Shown piece after piece: positions 1 to 8,185 of a stretch of 64,000 nt of DNA. Source of the DNA: JAHDFB01 sp965658745 (GTDB lineage Bacteria; Bacteroidota; Bacteroidia; Chitinophagales; Saprospiraceae). Both the position numbers and the translations under genes were made by a program. The first letter of the stretch is position 1. Every line of letters begins with the position of its first letter. The stretch is taken from NCBI GenBank assembly GCA_965658745.1, contig CBFHTK010000001.1:62001-126000 (forward strand). The letters are read 5' to 3'. The notes under the pieces were generated by a model. It had not been told where the DNA came from. It saw only the letters and a list, made by a program, of their open reading frames with translations, and did not search any database.

Positions 1-1
1 G

Positions 2-1060
2 ATACAAGTTGTAGAGCCCAACCCATATCCAAAGCATAAAGTTTGCGGTGAGTATATATCCAATGAGGTAAAACCTTACTTAGCTTCACTAGGTATTGAC
101 GTACATGGAGCTGGTGCAAAAGACATTAAAAGGTTCCAACTTACAAATACAAAAAACAAATCAATCGAAGCAGAATTACCACTTGGAGGCTTTGGCATCA
201 GTCGCTATACACTTGACAAGCTAATGGCTGACCGTGCAATTCAGCTCGGTGTCGAGCTAATACATGATAAAGTCACTAATGTCACTTACGGTATTAATAG
301 TTTTAAAGTAGAACTTAATAAAAGTAGTTCTCCATTAATCTCAACTTTGGTAGTAGGCGCATATGGAAAACGGAGCACCTTAGATAAGAATCTAGGTAGA
401 CGATTTATCAAAGAGCGCACTCCTTGGATTGGAGTCAAGAGCCACTATGAAAGTACTTTTCCTGAAGATCTAGTTTCTCTTAACCATTTTGAAGGAGGCT
501 ACTGCGGCTTATCAAATGTTGAAAACCAGAGAGTTAACGCCTGTTACCTAATTCATCAATCTACCTTTCAAAAATATCGAAATATTGAAGATGTTCAGAA
601 CAAAGCTTTGTCTGCTAATCCATTCATGGCTGAGTTCTATGCTTCTTCAAAAATGCTATTTGACAAACCTCTCAGCATCAGTCAAATATACTTTGGCAAA
701 AGAGATTTAGTCTATAATCACATTTTGATGATCGGAGACACAGGTGGAATGATACATCCATTGGCAGGTAATGGGATGGCCATTGCTATACATTCTGCAA
801 AATTAGCCTCTGAATCACTTTCGCTATACTTAGAAGGTAAGATGAGTAAAGTGGAGATGGAAAATAAATATGCAGTAGAAAGAAAAAAAGCTTTTGCCAA
901 AAGGATTCGTGCTGGAGCGTATATACAATCTCTCTTTGAGAAGCAGAAAGTAAGTCATCAATTAATGCAGCTTGTTCATTACGTCCCTTTTATAATTCCT
1001 TCCATCATTCGTCTCACGCATGGTAAACCAATAAGCACTTTGGATAAATCCAAAAATTGA
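2..1060 (+). CDS. NAD(P)/FAD-dependent oxidoreductase, 5' end outside window
   Basis: The reading frame is open from base 2, so the gene enters from the left and the ATG at 224 is internal. The early stretch VVEPNPYPKHKVCGEY resembles the region after the first FAD-binding beta strand in geranylgeranyl-reductase and halogenase-type flavoproteins; the dinucleotide motif itself is cut off. The motif GDTGGMIHPLAGNG (about 734-775) is the second FAD-contacting signature of this superfamily. It is followed after 26 bases by a methyltransferase and then a type III polyketide synthase, so it probably hydroxylates, oxidises or reduces the polyketide. In Streptomyces griseus the flavoprotein SrsC hydroxylates alkylresorcinols toward quinones, which is a functional analogy and not proven homology. 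The family call is firm; the substrate is inferred. Confidence 0.85.
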   Translation: MQVVEPNPYPKHKVCGEYISNEVKPYLASLGIDVHGAGAKDIKRFQLTNTKNKSIEAELPLGGFGISRYTLDKLMADRAIQLGVELIHDKVTNVTYGINSFKVELNKSSSPLISTLVVGAYGKRSTLDKNLGRRFIKERTPWIGVKSHYESTFPEDLVSLNHFEGGYCGLSNVENQRVNACYLIHQSTFQKYRNIEDVQNKALSANPFMAEFYASSKMLFDKPLSISQIYFGKRDLVYNHILMIGDTGGMIHPLAGNGMAIAIHSAKLASESLSLYLEGKMSKVEMENKYAVERKKAFAKRIRAGAYIQSLFEKQKVSHQLMQLVHYVPFIIPSIIRLTHGKPISTLDKSKN

Positions 1061-1086
1061 TGTAATATAGCACAAATTAAAAGTGT

Positions 1087-1806
1087 ATGTTCCCAGATAC
1101 CAGTGTAAGAACTGATGAAGAAGAAGAGATGGATGATTTCAGTTTGGCTGGAGAATCATTTGGTCAAGTGCTAGATAATATTGCATCGATAAACAGATGG
1201 CTTGGAGGAAACACCGCCACGATATCAGCTCTGAATAAGCTTATAAAAGAACAATCATTCGATGAGATAAATATCATTGATGCTGGATGCGGTGGAGGAG
1301 ACATGTGCCGAGAAATTGCAAAATGGGGTAGAAGAGTTGGCCAAAAAACTAAAGTAATAGGAATAGATGCGAATGCTTATGCTCTAGAACATGCAGCCAA
1401 GAAATCTTTAAAATATCCAGAGATTTCTTATGAAGTTGTCGATATCTTTTCAGACAAGTTTTTAGATATTCCATGTGACGTTTTAGTTTGTACCTTGACG
1501 CTACATCATTTCAAAGATCCTGAGATAGTCAATTGGCTAACTGCCTGCATTGACAATGGAGTAATTGTAATCGTCAATGATTTGCATAGAAGTGGTTTAG
1601 CTTATCGACTCTTCCAACTTGTGGCATTCGTTTTTAGACTAGATAGAATGAACAGAGATGACGGTCTAATTTCAATACTCCGTGGTTTCAAGAGAGAGGA
1701 TCTAGAAAAATATACAAATTCGATAAAGGAAAACATAGAGAATATAGAATACTCAATCCAATGGAAATGGGCATTTCGCTACCTATGGCAAATAAGAAAA
1801 ATATGA
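1087..1806 (+). CDS. SAM-dependent methyltransferase of type III PKS operon
   Basis: A 239-residue class I methyltransferase. Motif I is IIDAGCGGGD at residues 63-72, the acidic motif II lies in IGIDAN (91-96), and TLTLHHF (136-142) is the post-motif-II strand. As I recall, methyltransferases beside Bacteroidota type III PKS genes carry an N-terminal MDD then WLGGN pattern; here MDD is at 15-17 and WLGGN at 38-42, which supports the ATG at 1087 rather than the one at 1132. The stop overlaps the PKS start in an ATGA arrangement, implying coupled translation. By analogy with BpsB and SrsB it would methylate the polyketide; the methylated atom cannot be read from sequence. Confidence 0.85.
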   Translation: MFPDTSVRTDEEEEMDDFSLAGESFGQVLDNIASINRWLGGNTATISALNKLIKEQSFDEINIIDAGCGGGDMCREIAKWGRRVGQKTKVIGIDANAYALEHAAKKSLKYPEISYEVVDIFSDKFLDIPCDVLVCTLTLHHFKDPEIVNWLTACIDNGVIVIVNDLHRSGLAYRLFQLVAFVFRLDRMNRDDGLISILRGFKREDLEKYTNSIKENIENIEYSIQWKWAFRYLWQIRKI

Positions 1807-2855
1807 GCGTACGAATAAAAACAGTAGCTAAAAGTCTACCGCAGTATACTAGGAAAACTAGTGAAATCATGCCTTTTCTTGATGTCTGGTTGGATGGGCA
1901 AGAGGAGCGCTTTGCGAGAAAAGTCAAGAAGATCTTTGAGAATGCTGCTGTTGACCAGAGATATTCAATCATGTCACCAGAGGAAGTCTTTACGCATACG
2001 TCTTTTGAGGATAAAAATGATATCTATTGTAGAGAAGTTCAGAAATTGGGAATCGACGTTCTAAAGAAGGCTTTGAATAAAGCGGATTGGGATCCGAAGA
2101 GTTTAGATTATATCATCACCGTAAGTTGTACGGGTATCATGATTCCTTCACTTGATGCCTATTTGATCAATGCACTAGATCTCAAACAAGAAATCGTTAG
2201 ACTACCAGTAACAGAAATGGGCTGCGCAGCAGGTGTGTCTGGGACAATCTACGCTAAAAATTTTCTACAAGCGAATCCAGGAAAACGGGCTGCTGTTGTA
2301 GCGATCGAATCACCCACAGCAACTTTCCAACATGAAGATTATTCGATGGTCAATATCGTTAGTGCCGCGATATTTGGGGATGGAGCCGCTTGCTTACTTT
2401 TGAGTTCATCAGAAGAAGATGAGGGGCCAGAGGTCATTGATGACAGTATGTATCACTTCTATGATGCGACGCACATGATGGGTTTTCACCTAAGAAATAG
2501 TGGTCTTCAAATGATATTGGACAAATCGGTCCCAGATCAAATTCAAGAACATTTTCCCAAGATTATTATGCCATTCCTGGAGAAAAATAGTCTTTCAATA
2601 GAAGATGTCGAACATTTAATCTTCCATCCAGGTGGTAAAAAGATTGTTATGACTGTCGAAGAATTATTTGGAAAACTAGGCAAGAATATTGACGATACAA
2701 AAGAAGTACTAAGGTTGTATGGAAATATGTCAAGTGCAACTGTTTTATATGTTCTTGAAAGAATCATGGATAAGAAACCGAAAAAGGGAGACTACGGCCT
2801 CATGTTGAGCTTTGGTCCAGGATTTTCAGCTCAACGTATATTATTAAAATGGTAG
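1803..2855 (+). CDS. Type III polyketide synthase (chalcone synthase-like)
   Basis: A 350-residue type III PKS, the usual family length, when started at ATG 1803, which overlaps the upstream stop as ATGA; an in-frame ATG at 1761 would add 14 residues that do not look conserved. The catalytic triad is complete: Cys141 in EMGCAAG, His275 in FHPGGKK and Asn308 in YGNMSSAT. The C-terminal LMLSFGPGFSAQ loop matches the family GFGPG signature. Such enzymes extend an acyl-CoA or acyl-ACP starter with malonyl units and cyclise to alkylpyrones or alkylresorcinols. The flanking fatty-acid-type genes suggest a long or modified acyl starter, but the product is unknown. Confidence 0.95.
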   Translation: MSVRIKTVAKSLPQYTRKTSEIMPFLDVWLDGQEERFARKVKKIFENAAVDQRYSIMSPEEVFTHTSFEDKNDIYCREVQKLGIDVLKKALNKADWDPKSLDYIITVSCTGIMIPSLDAYLINALDLKQEIVRLPVTEMGCAAGVSGTIYAKNFLQANPGKRAAVVAIESPTATFQHEDYSMVNIVSAAIFGDGAACLLLSSSEEDEGPEVIDDSMYHFYDATHMMGFHLRNSGLQMILDKSVPDQIQEHFPKIIMPFLEKNSLSIEDVEHLIFHPGGKKIVMTVEELFGKLGKNIDDTKEVLRLYGNMSSATVLYVLERIMDKKPKKGDYGLMLSFGPGFSAQRILLKW

Positions 2856-2860
2856 ACTAG

Positions 2861-3646
2861 ATGGGATACTTTGATGACAAGAATCAGTGGGGAATAATTA
2901 TCGGTGGTAGCAGTGGATTAGGATACGCAAGTGCTTACAAGTTGGCAAGCGAAGGTATGAATCTAGTTATCGTTCATCGTGATAGAAGGTCTGACAGAGA
3001 TGCAATTGAAGCGAAATTCGACGAATTAAGAGGATTTGGAGTCAAAGTGGATAGCTTTAATGTGGATGCGGTCAACGAAGAAAAAATGCATGAGTTAATA
3101 GCGCAAATTCCCGCATTGATTCATGATGGAAGAATTAAAGTTTTATTACACTCGATTGCGAAAGGAAATCTCAAGCAAATATTGAAGGACGATGGACTCA
3201 GCCTACAGGATTTTAATCTAACAATACAGAGTATGGGTACTAGTCTTTACGCTTGGGTAAAAGCTCTACTCGAAGCTGATTTGTTTCAGAAAGATTCAAG
3301 AGTATTAGCTTTTACATCTGAGGGTAGTTACAAATCTCAAATGTACTATGCAGCTGTATCTGCTGCTAAAGCCGCACTTGAATCAATCGTACGTTCAATA
3401 GCTCTCGAATTAGCACCTTTTGAGATAAAAGCAAATTGTATACAAGCAGGAACTACCGAAACGGCTGCATTAATTAGAATCCCAAATTCAGATGAACTCA
3501 TCGAATATTCTAAAATGCGAAATCCTTATCAACGGCTTACAACGCCCATAGATGTCGGGAACGTGGTTTTCCTCATGACAATGAATGAATCTAGTTGGAT
3601 TAATGGTTCTATTATCCCAGTTGATGGAGGAGAACACTTACGATAA
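2861..3646 (+). CDS. SDR-family enoyl-ACP reductase-like protein (FabL/FabI type)
   Basis: A 261-residue Rossmann reductase starting 5 bases after the PKS stop. The nucleotide-binding motif GGSSGLG is at 15-21. The active-site pair is Tyr163-x6-Lys170, the spacing of enoyl-ACP reductases (FabI, FabL), not the Tyr-x3-Lys of classical ketoreductases. The following AALESIVRSIALELAP and the C-terminal PVDGG resemble Bacillus FabL. The likely reaction is NAD(P)H-dependent reduction of a 2-enoyl thioester in a pathway-specific acyl chain. It could instead be a divergent ketoreductase; no other ketoreductase is visible in the operon. Confidence 0.75.
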   Translation: MGYFDDKNQWGIIIGGSSGLGYASAYKLASEGMNLVIVHRDRRSDRDAIEAKFDELRGFGVKVDSFNVDAVNEEKMHELIAQIPALIHDGRIKVLLHSIAKGNLKQILKDDGLSLQDFNLTIQSMGTSLYAWVKALLEADLFQKDSRVLAFTSEGSYKSQMYYAAVSAAKAALESIVRSIALELAPFEIKANCIQAGTTETAALIRIPNSDELIEYSKMRNPYQRLTTPIDVGNVVFLMTMNESSWINGSIIPVDGGEHLR

Positions 3647-3657
3647 CAATATTAGAA

Positions 3658-4104
3658 ATGGACAAGAATCAGTGGATAATAGATAACCTGCCTTACAGCG
3701 ATCCGTTCCGTTTTGTTGACAAGATTAGTAATATTGACGAAGAAAGTGTTGAAGGTAGTTATCATTTTCATAAAGACCACGATTTTTATAAAGGTCACTT
3801 CAAGAATAATCCTATAACTCCGGGTGTCATTTTATCTGAATGTATGGCTCAAATCGGAGTAGTAAGTTTAGGAATCTATCTTCTTAGAGATCAGGACTTA
3901 AAGGGCTTGCAAATCGGACTTACGTCGATTTCTGCTGACTACTATGTCCCTGTATTACCTAGCGAAACGGTGACAGTCAAAAGTGAAAAAAAGTATTTCC
4001 GTTTCAATAAGCTAAAGTGCTTATGTAAGATGTATAATGAGGATGAAAAATTAGTCTGTAAAGCAGAGATAGCCGGAATGATGAAAATAGGGAATGATGA
4101 ATAG
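3658..4104 (+). CDS. FabZ-like 3-hydroxyacyl-ACP dehydratase (hotdog fold)
   Basis: A 148-residue single hotdog domain. The FabZ signature is present as FYKGHFKNNPITPGVILSE, with catalytic His47 and Glu61 followed by CMAQ. It starts 11 bases after the SDR stop and its last codons overlap the following ketosynthase start. It probably removes water from a 3-hydroxyacyl thioester made by the ketosynthase-containing system in this operon. Because primary FabZ is usually encoded elsewhere with lpx genes in Bacteroidota (established pattern), this copy is likely dedicated to the polyketide pathway; that assignment is inference. Confidence 0.85.
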   Translation: MDKNQWIIDNLPYSDPFRFVDKISNIDEESVEGSYHFHKDHDFYKGHFKNNPITPGVILSECMAQIGVVSLGIYLLRDQDLKGLQIGLTSISADYYVPVLPSETVTVKSEKKYFRFNKLKCLCKMYNEDEKLVCKAEIAGMMKIGNDE

Positions 4105-5368
4105 AGTAGTAATTACAGGAATGGGGGTCGTAGCCCCAAATGGCATAGGACTTGATCAATTCCATAAAGCACAATCAGTCGGAAAATCTGGTATTAAGAA
4201 GATCGACTTATTTGAAGAACTAAAATTTTCATGTCAAGTAGGTGGAATACCTGAAGTAACCGAGGAGCTTTTACAGCAATATTTTACCCCGCTCGAACTA
4301 AGAATGATCGATAGTAGTGGAATCAAATATGGAGTTATAGCTGGATTACAAGCATGGGGTGATGCTGGTCTAGAAATCGATAAAGAGGATAACAACTACG
4401 ATCATGGAATCATTTTTGGGGCAGGTATTTCAGGAGTTGATAAGTTTAGAGATGCCATTTACAAAGTAGATAAACTTAATGTTAGGCGACTAGGAAGTAC
4501 TGTAGTCATAAATACGATGACAAGTGGAGTCAGTGCCTTTCTTAGCGGGAAAATCGGAGCTGGCAACCAAGTAACAACAAATTCCTCAGCCTGCGTAACA
4601 GGTACCGAATCTATCGGAATGGCCTATGATCGTATCCGGGCTGGTAAAGCTGTCCGAATACTCGCTGGGAGTTGCAGTGAAGATGGACCCTACATCTGGG
4701 GTGGTTTTGATGCTATGAGAGTCATGAATTATAAGTCCAATGACAAGCCAGAAGCTGCCTCTAGACCAATGAGTCAAACAGCTGGAGGATTTATCCCAGG
4801 GAGTGGGGCAGGAGCCATGGTGTTGGAGAACTTAGAAAGTGCGTTGAACCGAAATGCAACAATTTATGCTGAAATCATTGGTCACCACACTAACTCAGGA
4901 GGTCATCGTAAAGGAGGCACAATGACCGCACCAAACGGTCATGCAGTTCAACGATGTATAACAGAAACAATCAAAGCTGCGGGCGTCTCAGCTTCCGACA
5001 TTGACTATATCAATGGACACTTGACCGCTACTTCCAAGGATGCTTTTGAAATCGAGAACTGGAAAGCAGCTTTAGGGCTTGACCCACAAGCTTTTCCGCT
5101 AATCAATTCAACAAAGTCTACGATCGGTCATTGTTTATCAGCCGCTGGATCAATCGAATCAGTTGCTACAGTTTTACAAATGAAACATTCAGTTGTCTAT
5201 CCATCTATAAATTGTGATGATCTAATTACAGAAATACTAGAATTGCTACCTGGAAACTCAGTGAGTAGAACTCTTCACAATAAAGAGATCAATATAGCAA
5301 TCAAAGCTAGTTTTGGGTTTGGGGATGTGAACGGAGCTTTGTTATTCAAAAAATACGAATCTCAATAG
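4097..5368 (+). CDS. Beta-ketoacyl-ACP synthase, FabF-like (KAS II family)
   Basis: A FabF-like thiolase-fold enzyme of 423 residues. Two consecutive ATGs (4094 and 4097) overlap the 3' end of the dehydratase gene; the second gives the usual MNRVVITGMG start. The Cys-His-His triad is Cys166 in SSACVTG, His308 in NGHLTAT and His345 in IGHCLSAAG. The first His motif departs from the canonical EAHGTGT seen in housekeeping FabF (Asn for Ala, Leu for Gly), hinting at a specialised acceptor or starter. It should condense malonyl-ACP with an acyl chain. It ends the operon and faces the amidase gene tail to tail, 13 bases apart. Confidence 0.9.
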   Translation: MNRVVITGMGVVAPNGIGLDQFHKAQSVGKSGIKKIDLFEELKFSCQVGGIPEVTEELLQQYFTPLELRMIDSSGIKYGVIAGLQAWGDAGLEIDKEDNNYDHGIIFGAGISGVDKFRDAIYKVDKLNVRRLGSTVVINTMTSGVSAFLSGKIGAGNQVTTNSSACVTGTESIGMAYDRIRAGKAVRILAGSCSEDGPYIWGGFDAMRVMNYKSNDKPEAASRPMSQTAGGFIPGSGAGAMVLENLESALNRNATIYAEIIGHHTNSGGHRKGGTMTAPNGHAVQRCITETIKAAGVSASDIDYINGHLTATSKDAFEIENWKAALGLDPQAFPLINSTKSTIGHCLSAAGSIESVATVLQMKHSVVYPSINCDDLITEILELLPGNSVSRTLHNKEINIAIKASFGFGDVNGALLFKKYESQ

Positions 5369-5381
5369 AGATGCACGAAGC

Positions 5382-6653
5382 TTATCTAACTAAGCCCTCA
5401 AACAACCAATTCGCTAGTGCTTGTCTATTACTAGAGAGTAAAATACGTTGCTGATCTTTAGGATTCTTGATATTAGCTAACTCTATAAATACCACCGGTG
5501 GGTGCGTATAATTAATCATATATAAACCGCGTGACTTAACAGTTCCCTTGTAACCACGTCCCTTTTGATGCTTTTCATATTTCTTTTCGAAAGTCTTATG
5601 AATATTAGTAGCGATTTTCTTACCTGTTTTACTGTTTTTATGGTGATAGAAAAAAACATCTTTTCTAGCACTCTGTCCAGCAGCATCAACATGTAGTACA
5701 ACTACAACATGCTCCTTGTAACCTTTCTTTTTATAACCAGCGTGTAAATTGTTTATATGGCGAACACGTTGATTTAGTCGCTTTTTCTGATTTAGCGGAA
5801 GTTTGTCATCGTCACATCGTTCATCACGATCGCATTTGAGAAATTTATTATCGCGAATTCCATCATTTTTGTCCTGAATGATCATCTCAACTTGACCACC
5901 ATGCTGTCGTAAATTTCGAGCTAGTCTCAAAGCGACATCATAAGCATACTCATCTTCACAAAGGGTTGAAGGACACTCCGTACACATGGCACCTGGATCT
6001 GGACCTCCATGTCCACTAACTATATAAAAGACTTTGTCCTTCAAAGTGTTATCAACAACTTCAATCTTTTCGTACTCCTTCCCATATAAAGGATCAATTT
6101 CATAAGTTGAATTTGTGCCTCCCATAATCTCATTTAGCTCTGCAGAATCTTCTTTCTTACTCGTGGCGACAGCCTTATCATTTGTAGAATCGCTTCGATT
6201 CTTGGCCACAGAAACATCATCATCTGCAAAACAAGCTAAAAGATGATGTGGCACCCATAAAATTTTGCTATTCGCATAGTGCGTTTTTCGAACCCCCTTA
6301 GTTAAGATATGCTCATTATATTCTTTGATTTTGACTGCTCGATCCCATTCAGTTACTTGAATGGAGCTTCGTATTGATTTACCGTCATAATCAAAAATAG
6401 TAATTGGAAGTTTATACTCTCGACCAGCAATTAGATATTGGTCTTTGCTGAAATTATTGAGTCTACTAAACTCATCAATATTACACGCATTATTGACTGC
6501 GAAGCGTCGCAAAAAAGCGTGCATTCCTTCACCTTTCTTGACTTCTGCTGTAAAGTTATAGGGCGCTTTCTTCTCGCTTAATTGTATATTACTTGCTTGT
6601 ACATTGATCAAGTAAGTAAAAAAGATCATAATCAATAAGTGCAATCGGTACAT
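5382..6653 (-). CDS. N-acetylmuramoyl-L-alanine amidase (Amidase_3) with LysM-like domain
   Basis: A 423-residue exported cell-wall hydrolase. The start at 6653 gives a clean signal peptide (MYRLHLLIMIFF then LINVQAS); the upstream ATG at 6689 lies inside a promoter box and is rejected. Residues about 37-85 form a LysM-like module (GEGMHAFLRRFAV to LIAGREYKLPI). A linker leads to an Amidase_3 domain from about 206: zinc-binding His215 in SGHGGPDPGA, probable Glu235, His321 in LHVDAAG, and catalytic Glu391 in VVFIELANIKN. It cleaves the bond between muramic acid and the stem peptide in the periplasm. The cysteine-containing loop around 224-232 is unusual for the family. Confidence 0.88.
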   Translation of the reverse strand: MYRLHLLIMIFFTYLINVQASNIQLSEKKAPYNFTAEVKKGEGMHAFLRRFAVNNACNIDEFSRLNNFSKDQYLIAGREYKLPITIFDYDGKSIRSSIQVTEWDRAVKIKEYNEHILTKGVRKTHYANSKILWVPHHLLACFADDDVSVAKNRSDSTNDKAVATSKKEDSAELNEIMGGTNSTYEIDPLYGKEYEKIEVVDNTLKDKVFYIVSGHGGPDPGAMCTECPSTLCEDEYAYDVALRLARNLRQHGGQVEMIIQDKNDGIRDNKFLKCDRDERCDDDKLPLNQKKRLNQRVRHINNLHAGYKKKGYKEHVVVVLHVDAAGQSARKDVFFYHHKNSKTGKKIATNIHKTFEKKYEKHQKGRGYKGTVKSRGLYMINYTHPPVVFIELANIKNPKDQQRILLSSNRQALANWLFEGLVR

Positions 6654-6686
6654 AAGTTTATATATTATGATTTTCTTTAATATGTA

Positions 6687-6694
6687 CAAATGTA
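6687..6694 (-). promoter_or_regulatory. Bacteroidota -7 box upstream of amidase gene
   Basis: Read on the minus strand this is TACATTTG, matching the TAnnTTTG -7 consensus. It would start transcription near 6680, inside the longer ORF but upstream of the ATG at 6653, so it helps decide the start. No clear TTTG -33 element is seen. Confidence 0.5.
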
Positions 6695-6773
6695 AGTATT
6701 TTTTAGCTAAGTGCTAAACGATTTCAATAGGAATTATCGTGTATCTAAAGGGAAAATATCGAGTTCAGCAAAT

Positions 6774-7154
6774 CTATGCCCTAAATGAATATACCTTATA
6801 CGCCCAGAAAATGAGTAGGGGATGAATAACGAGAAGTCTAAGCCATGCAATCCAGGGACTTACGCATAATCCAGCTTCAACGCAGCTTCCAATTTGGATA
6901 AAATAGACATGTGAAGGAATGAAAGCAACAAGCATTAGGATGATCAAGATCGCACTCATTTTACGTGTTCGCTTAATAAGCGATCCTACGCCTAATACAA
7001 TTTCAATCAGACCGCTGAGAATATTGATAGCTTCTGGATAAGGAAGACTTTCGGGTATAAGGGGAAGATAAAATGAAGGGTTTACAAAGTGATTGACACC
7101 TGCAAATAGATAAAAGGCTCCAAAAATTAACACCGATAGTCTTTTCAGATCCAT
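6774..7154 (-). CDS. DoxX-like small integral membrane protein
   Basis: A 126-residue protein with four hydrophobic helices, starting MDLKRLSVLIFGAFYLFAG with the motif GVNHFVNPSFYLPLIP and then LSGLIEIVLGVGSL, both typical of the DoxX/MauE-like superfamily. Family members sit in the cytoplasmic membrane and have been linked to redox or thiol stress, but the biochemical role is not established. The start overlaps the end of the upstream membrane protein gene by 10 bases, so the two are almost surely co-transcribed and coupled. Confidence 0.75.
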   Translation of the reverse strand: MDLKRLSVLIFGAFYLFAGVNHFVNPSFYLPLIPESLPYPEAINILSGLIEIVLGVGSLIKRTRKMSAILIILMLVAFIPSHVYFIQIGSCVEAGLCVSPWIAWLRLLVIHPLLIFWAYKVYSFRA

Positions 7155-7528
7155 CTTATTTTCTTCGCTTTATGTGCCGATTTAATAATCAAGAAAAAAG
7201 GAATCCACCAGATAAAATCATTGGTAATGAGCGTAAAGCTAAACTCAAATGGCACGAGACCTTGAGCATAGTTAAATACAAATCCAATCGGTCCAAATAT
7301 CTTTCCTAGAAATCCAACCACTACAATTGGCCAATGAGTTAGTGGATCTTGCGACGCCCACCAGTAACCTAAACCATAAACTCCAATCACCATTCCCATA
7401 CCTTGCCAGATCATCGGATGTGTCGGTTCAGCCATTCCGACTAATTCAAAGAAATCTAAAGGAAACAATACTACCCAGGCACCCCATAGTAAATTATAGA
7501 TTGCGGCAGCTTTTAAAACCAAGGACAT
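7145..7528 (-). CDS. Small four-helix membrane protein of unknown function
   Basis: About 127 residues when started at ATG 7528 (MSLVLKAAAIYNLLWGAW); in-frame ATGs at 7543 and 7558 would add a short charged extension. The composition is that of a compact four-helix membrane protein with WQGMGMVIGVYGLGYWWAS in the second helix. Similar short proteins are sometimes labelled alkyl hydroperoxide reductase in databases, for which I see no catalytic cysteine, so I do not use that name. The gene overlaps the DoxX-like gene by 10 bases and follows miaE at 52 bases, forming a likely miaE-membrane-pair operon. Confidence 0.65.
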   Translation of the reverse strand: MSLVLKAAAIYNLLWGAWVVLFPLDFFELVGMAEPTHPMIWQGMGMVIGVYGLGYWWASQDPLTHWPIVVVGFLGKIFGPIGFVFNYAQGLVPFEFSFTLITNDFIWWIPFFLIIKSAHKAKKIRWI

Positions 7529-7580
7529 CTGTCTTTCTTTCATGCAAATTAAACACAACAGAATCCTAAAAGTTATCTAT

Positions 7581-8162
7581 TTAATGCATTCTATCACCTC
7601 GCAATTCCAGTTCATCCATTATCTCGACTTCCCTTGCAAGGAATTCTTTCCATCTAGCATCAGCAACCTCTCTACCGGCATACTTTCTTGCTAGCTCTAT
7701 AAAGAGAGTGTAATGAGCAGCTTCTGCTACCATAAACTTGTGGTAAAAATCCTTCAGTTCGTCATCTGAAATATTTAGCGATAGCATCTTAAATCTTTCA
7801 CATGAACGAGCTTCAATCAGAGCACAAACGAGTAGATTCTCCAACAATCGATCTTCTCTTGAACCTCCTTTTTTCATGAAGTCTCGGAGTAAATTAACAT
7901 ATTGATCTTTACGTTGCCTTCCCAACTTCAAAGAACGCTTATCCAACTCTTTCAAAACTAGTCGAAAATGTCCCCATTCCTCGGTCACTATCGGTGCCAA
8001 TTCACGCACTAGCTCTTCTTTTTCAGGAAACTGCTGAATAAGGGAAATACAAGATGTAGCGGCCTTTTGCTCGCAATAAGCATGATCTGTCAAAATGGCC
8101 TCTAAACTTATCTCAGCTAGATTGACCCAACGTGGGTCTGTTGGTAATTGTAAATGCAGCAT
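7581..8162 (-). CDS. miaE: tRNA-(ms2io6A37) hydroxylase-like diiron protein MiaE
   Basis: A 193-residue ferritin-like diiron protein. Two ExxH pairs (Glu62-x-x-His65 in TEEWGHF and Glu147-x-x-His150 in AEAAHY) plus Glu31 and Glu117 (IEARSCERF) supply the expected six iron ligands in a four-helix bundle. The N-terminal LPTDPRWVNLA and the DHAYCEQKAA segment are typical of MiaE. The enzyme hydroxylates the isopentenyl group of 2-methylthio-N6-isopentenyladenosine at position 37 of tRNA using O2. Its substrate requires MiaA and MiaB, which must lie elsewhere. Length and motifs are normal. Confidence 0.93.
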   Translation of the reverse strand: MLHLQLPTDPRWVNLAEISLEAILTDHAYCEQKAATSCISLIQQFPEKEELVRELAPIVTEEWGHFRLVLKELDKRSLKLGRQRKDQYVNLLRDFMKKGGSREDRLLENLLVCALIEARSCERFKMLSLNISDDELKDFYHKFMVAEAAHYTLFIELARKYAGREVADARWKEFLAREVEIMDELELRGDRMH

Positions 8163-8185
8163 TTATTTAATGTAATTTGTGTGAG

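Noticed and set aside
7145..7528. Naming the membrane protein an alkyl hydroperoxide reductase
   Set aside because: Database entries of similar proteins carry that label, but there is no peroxidatic cysteine motif, only hydrophobic helices.
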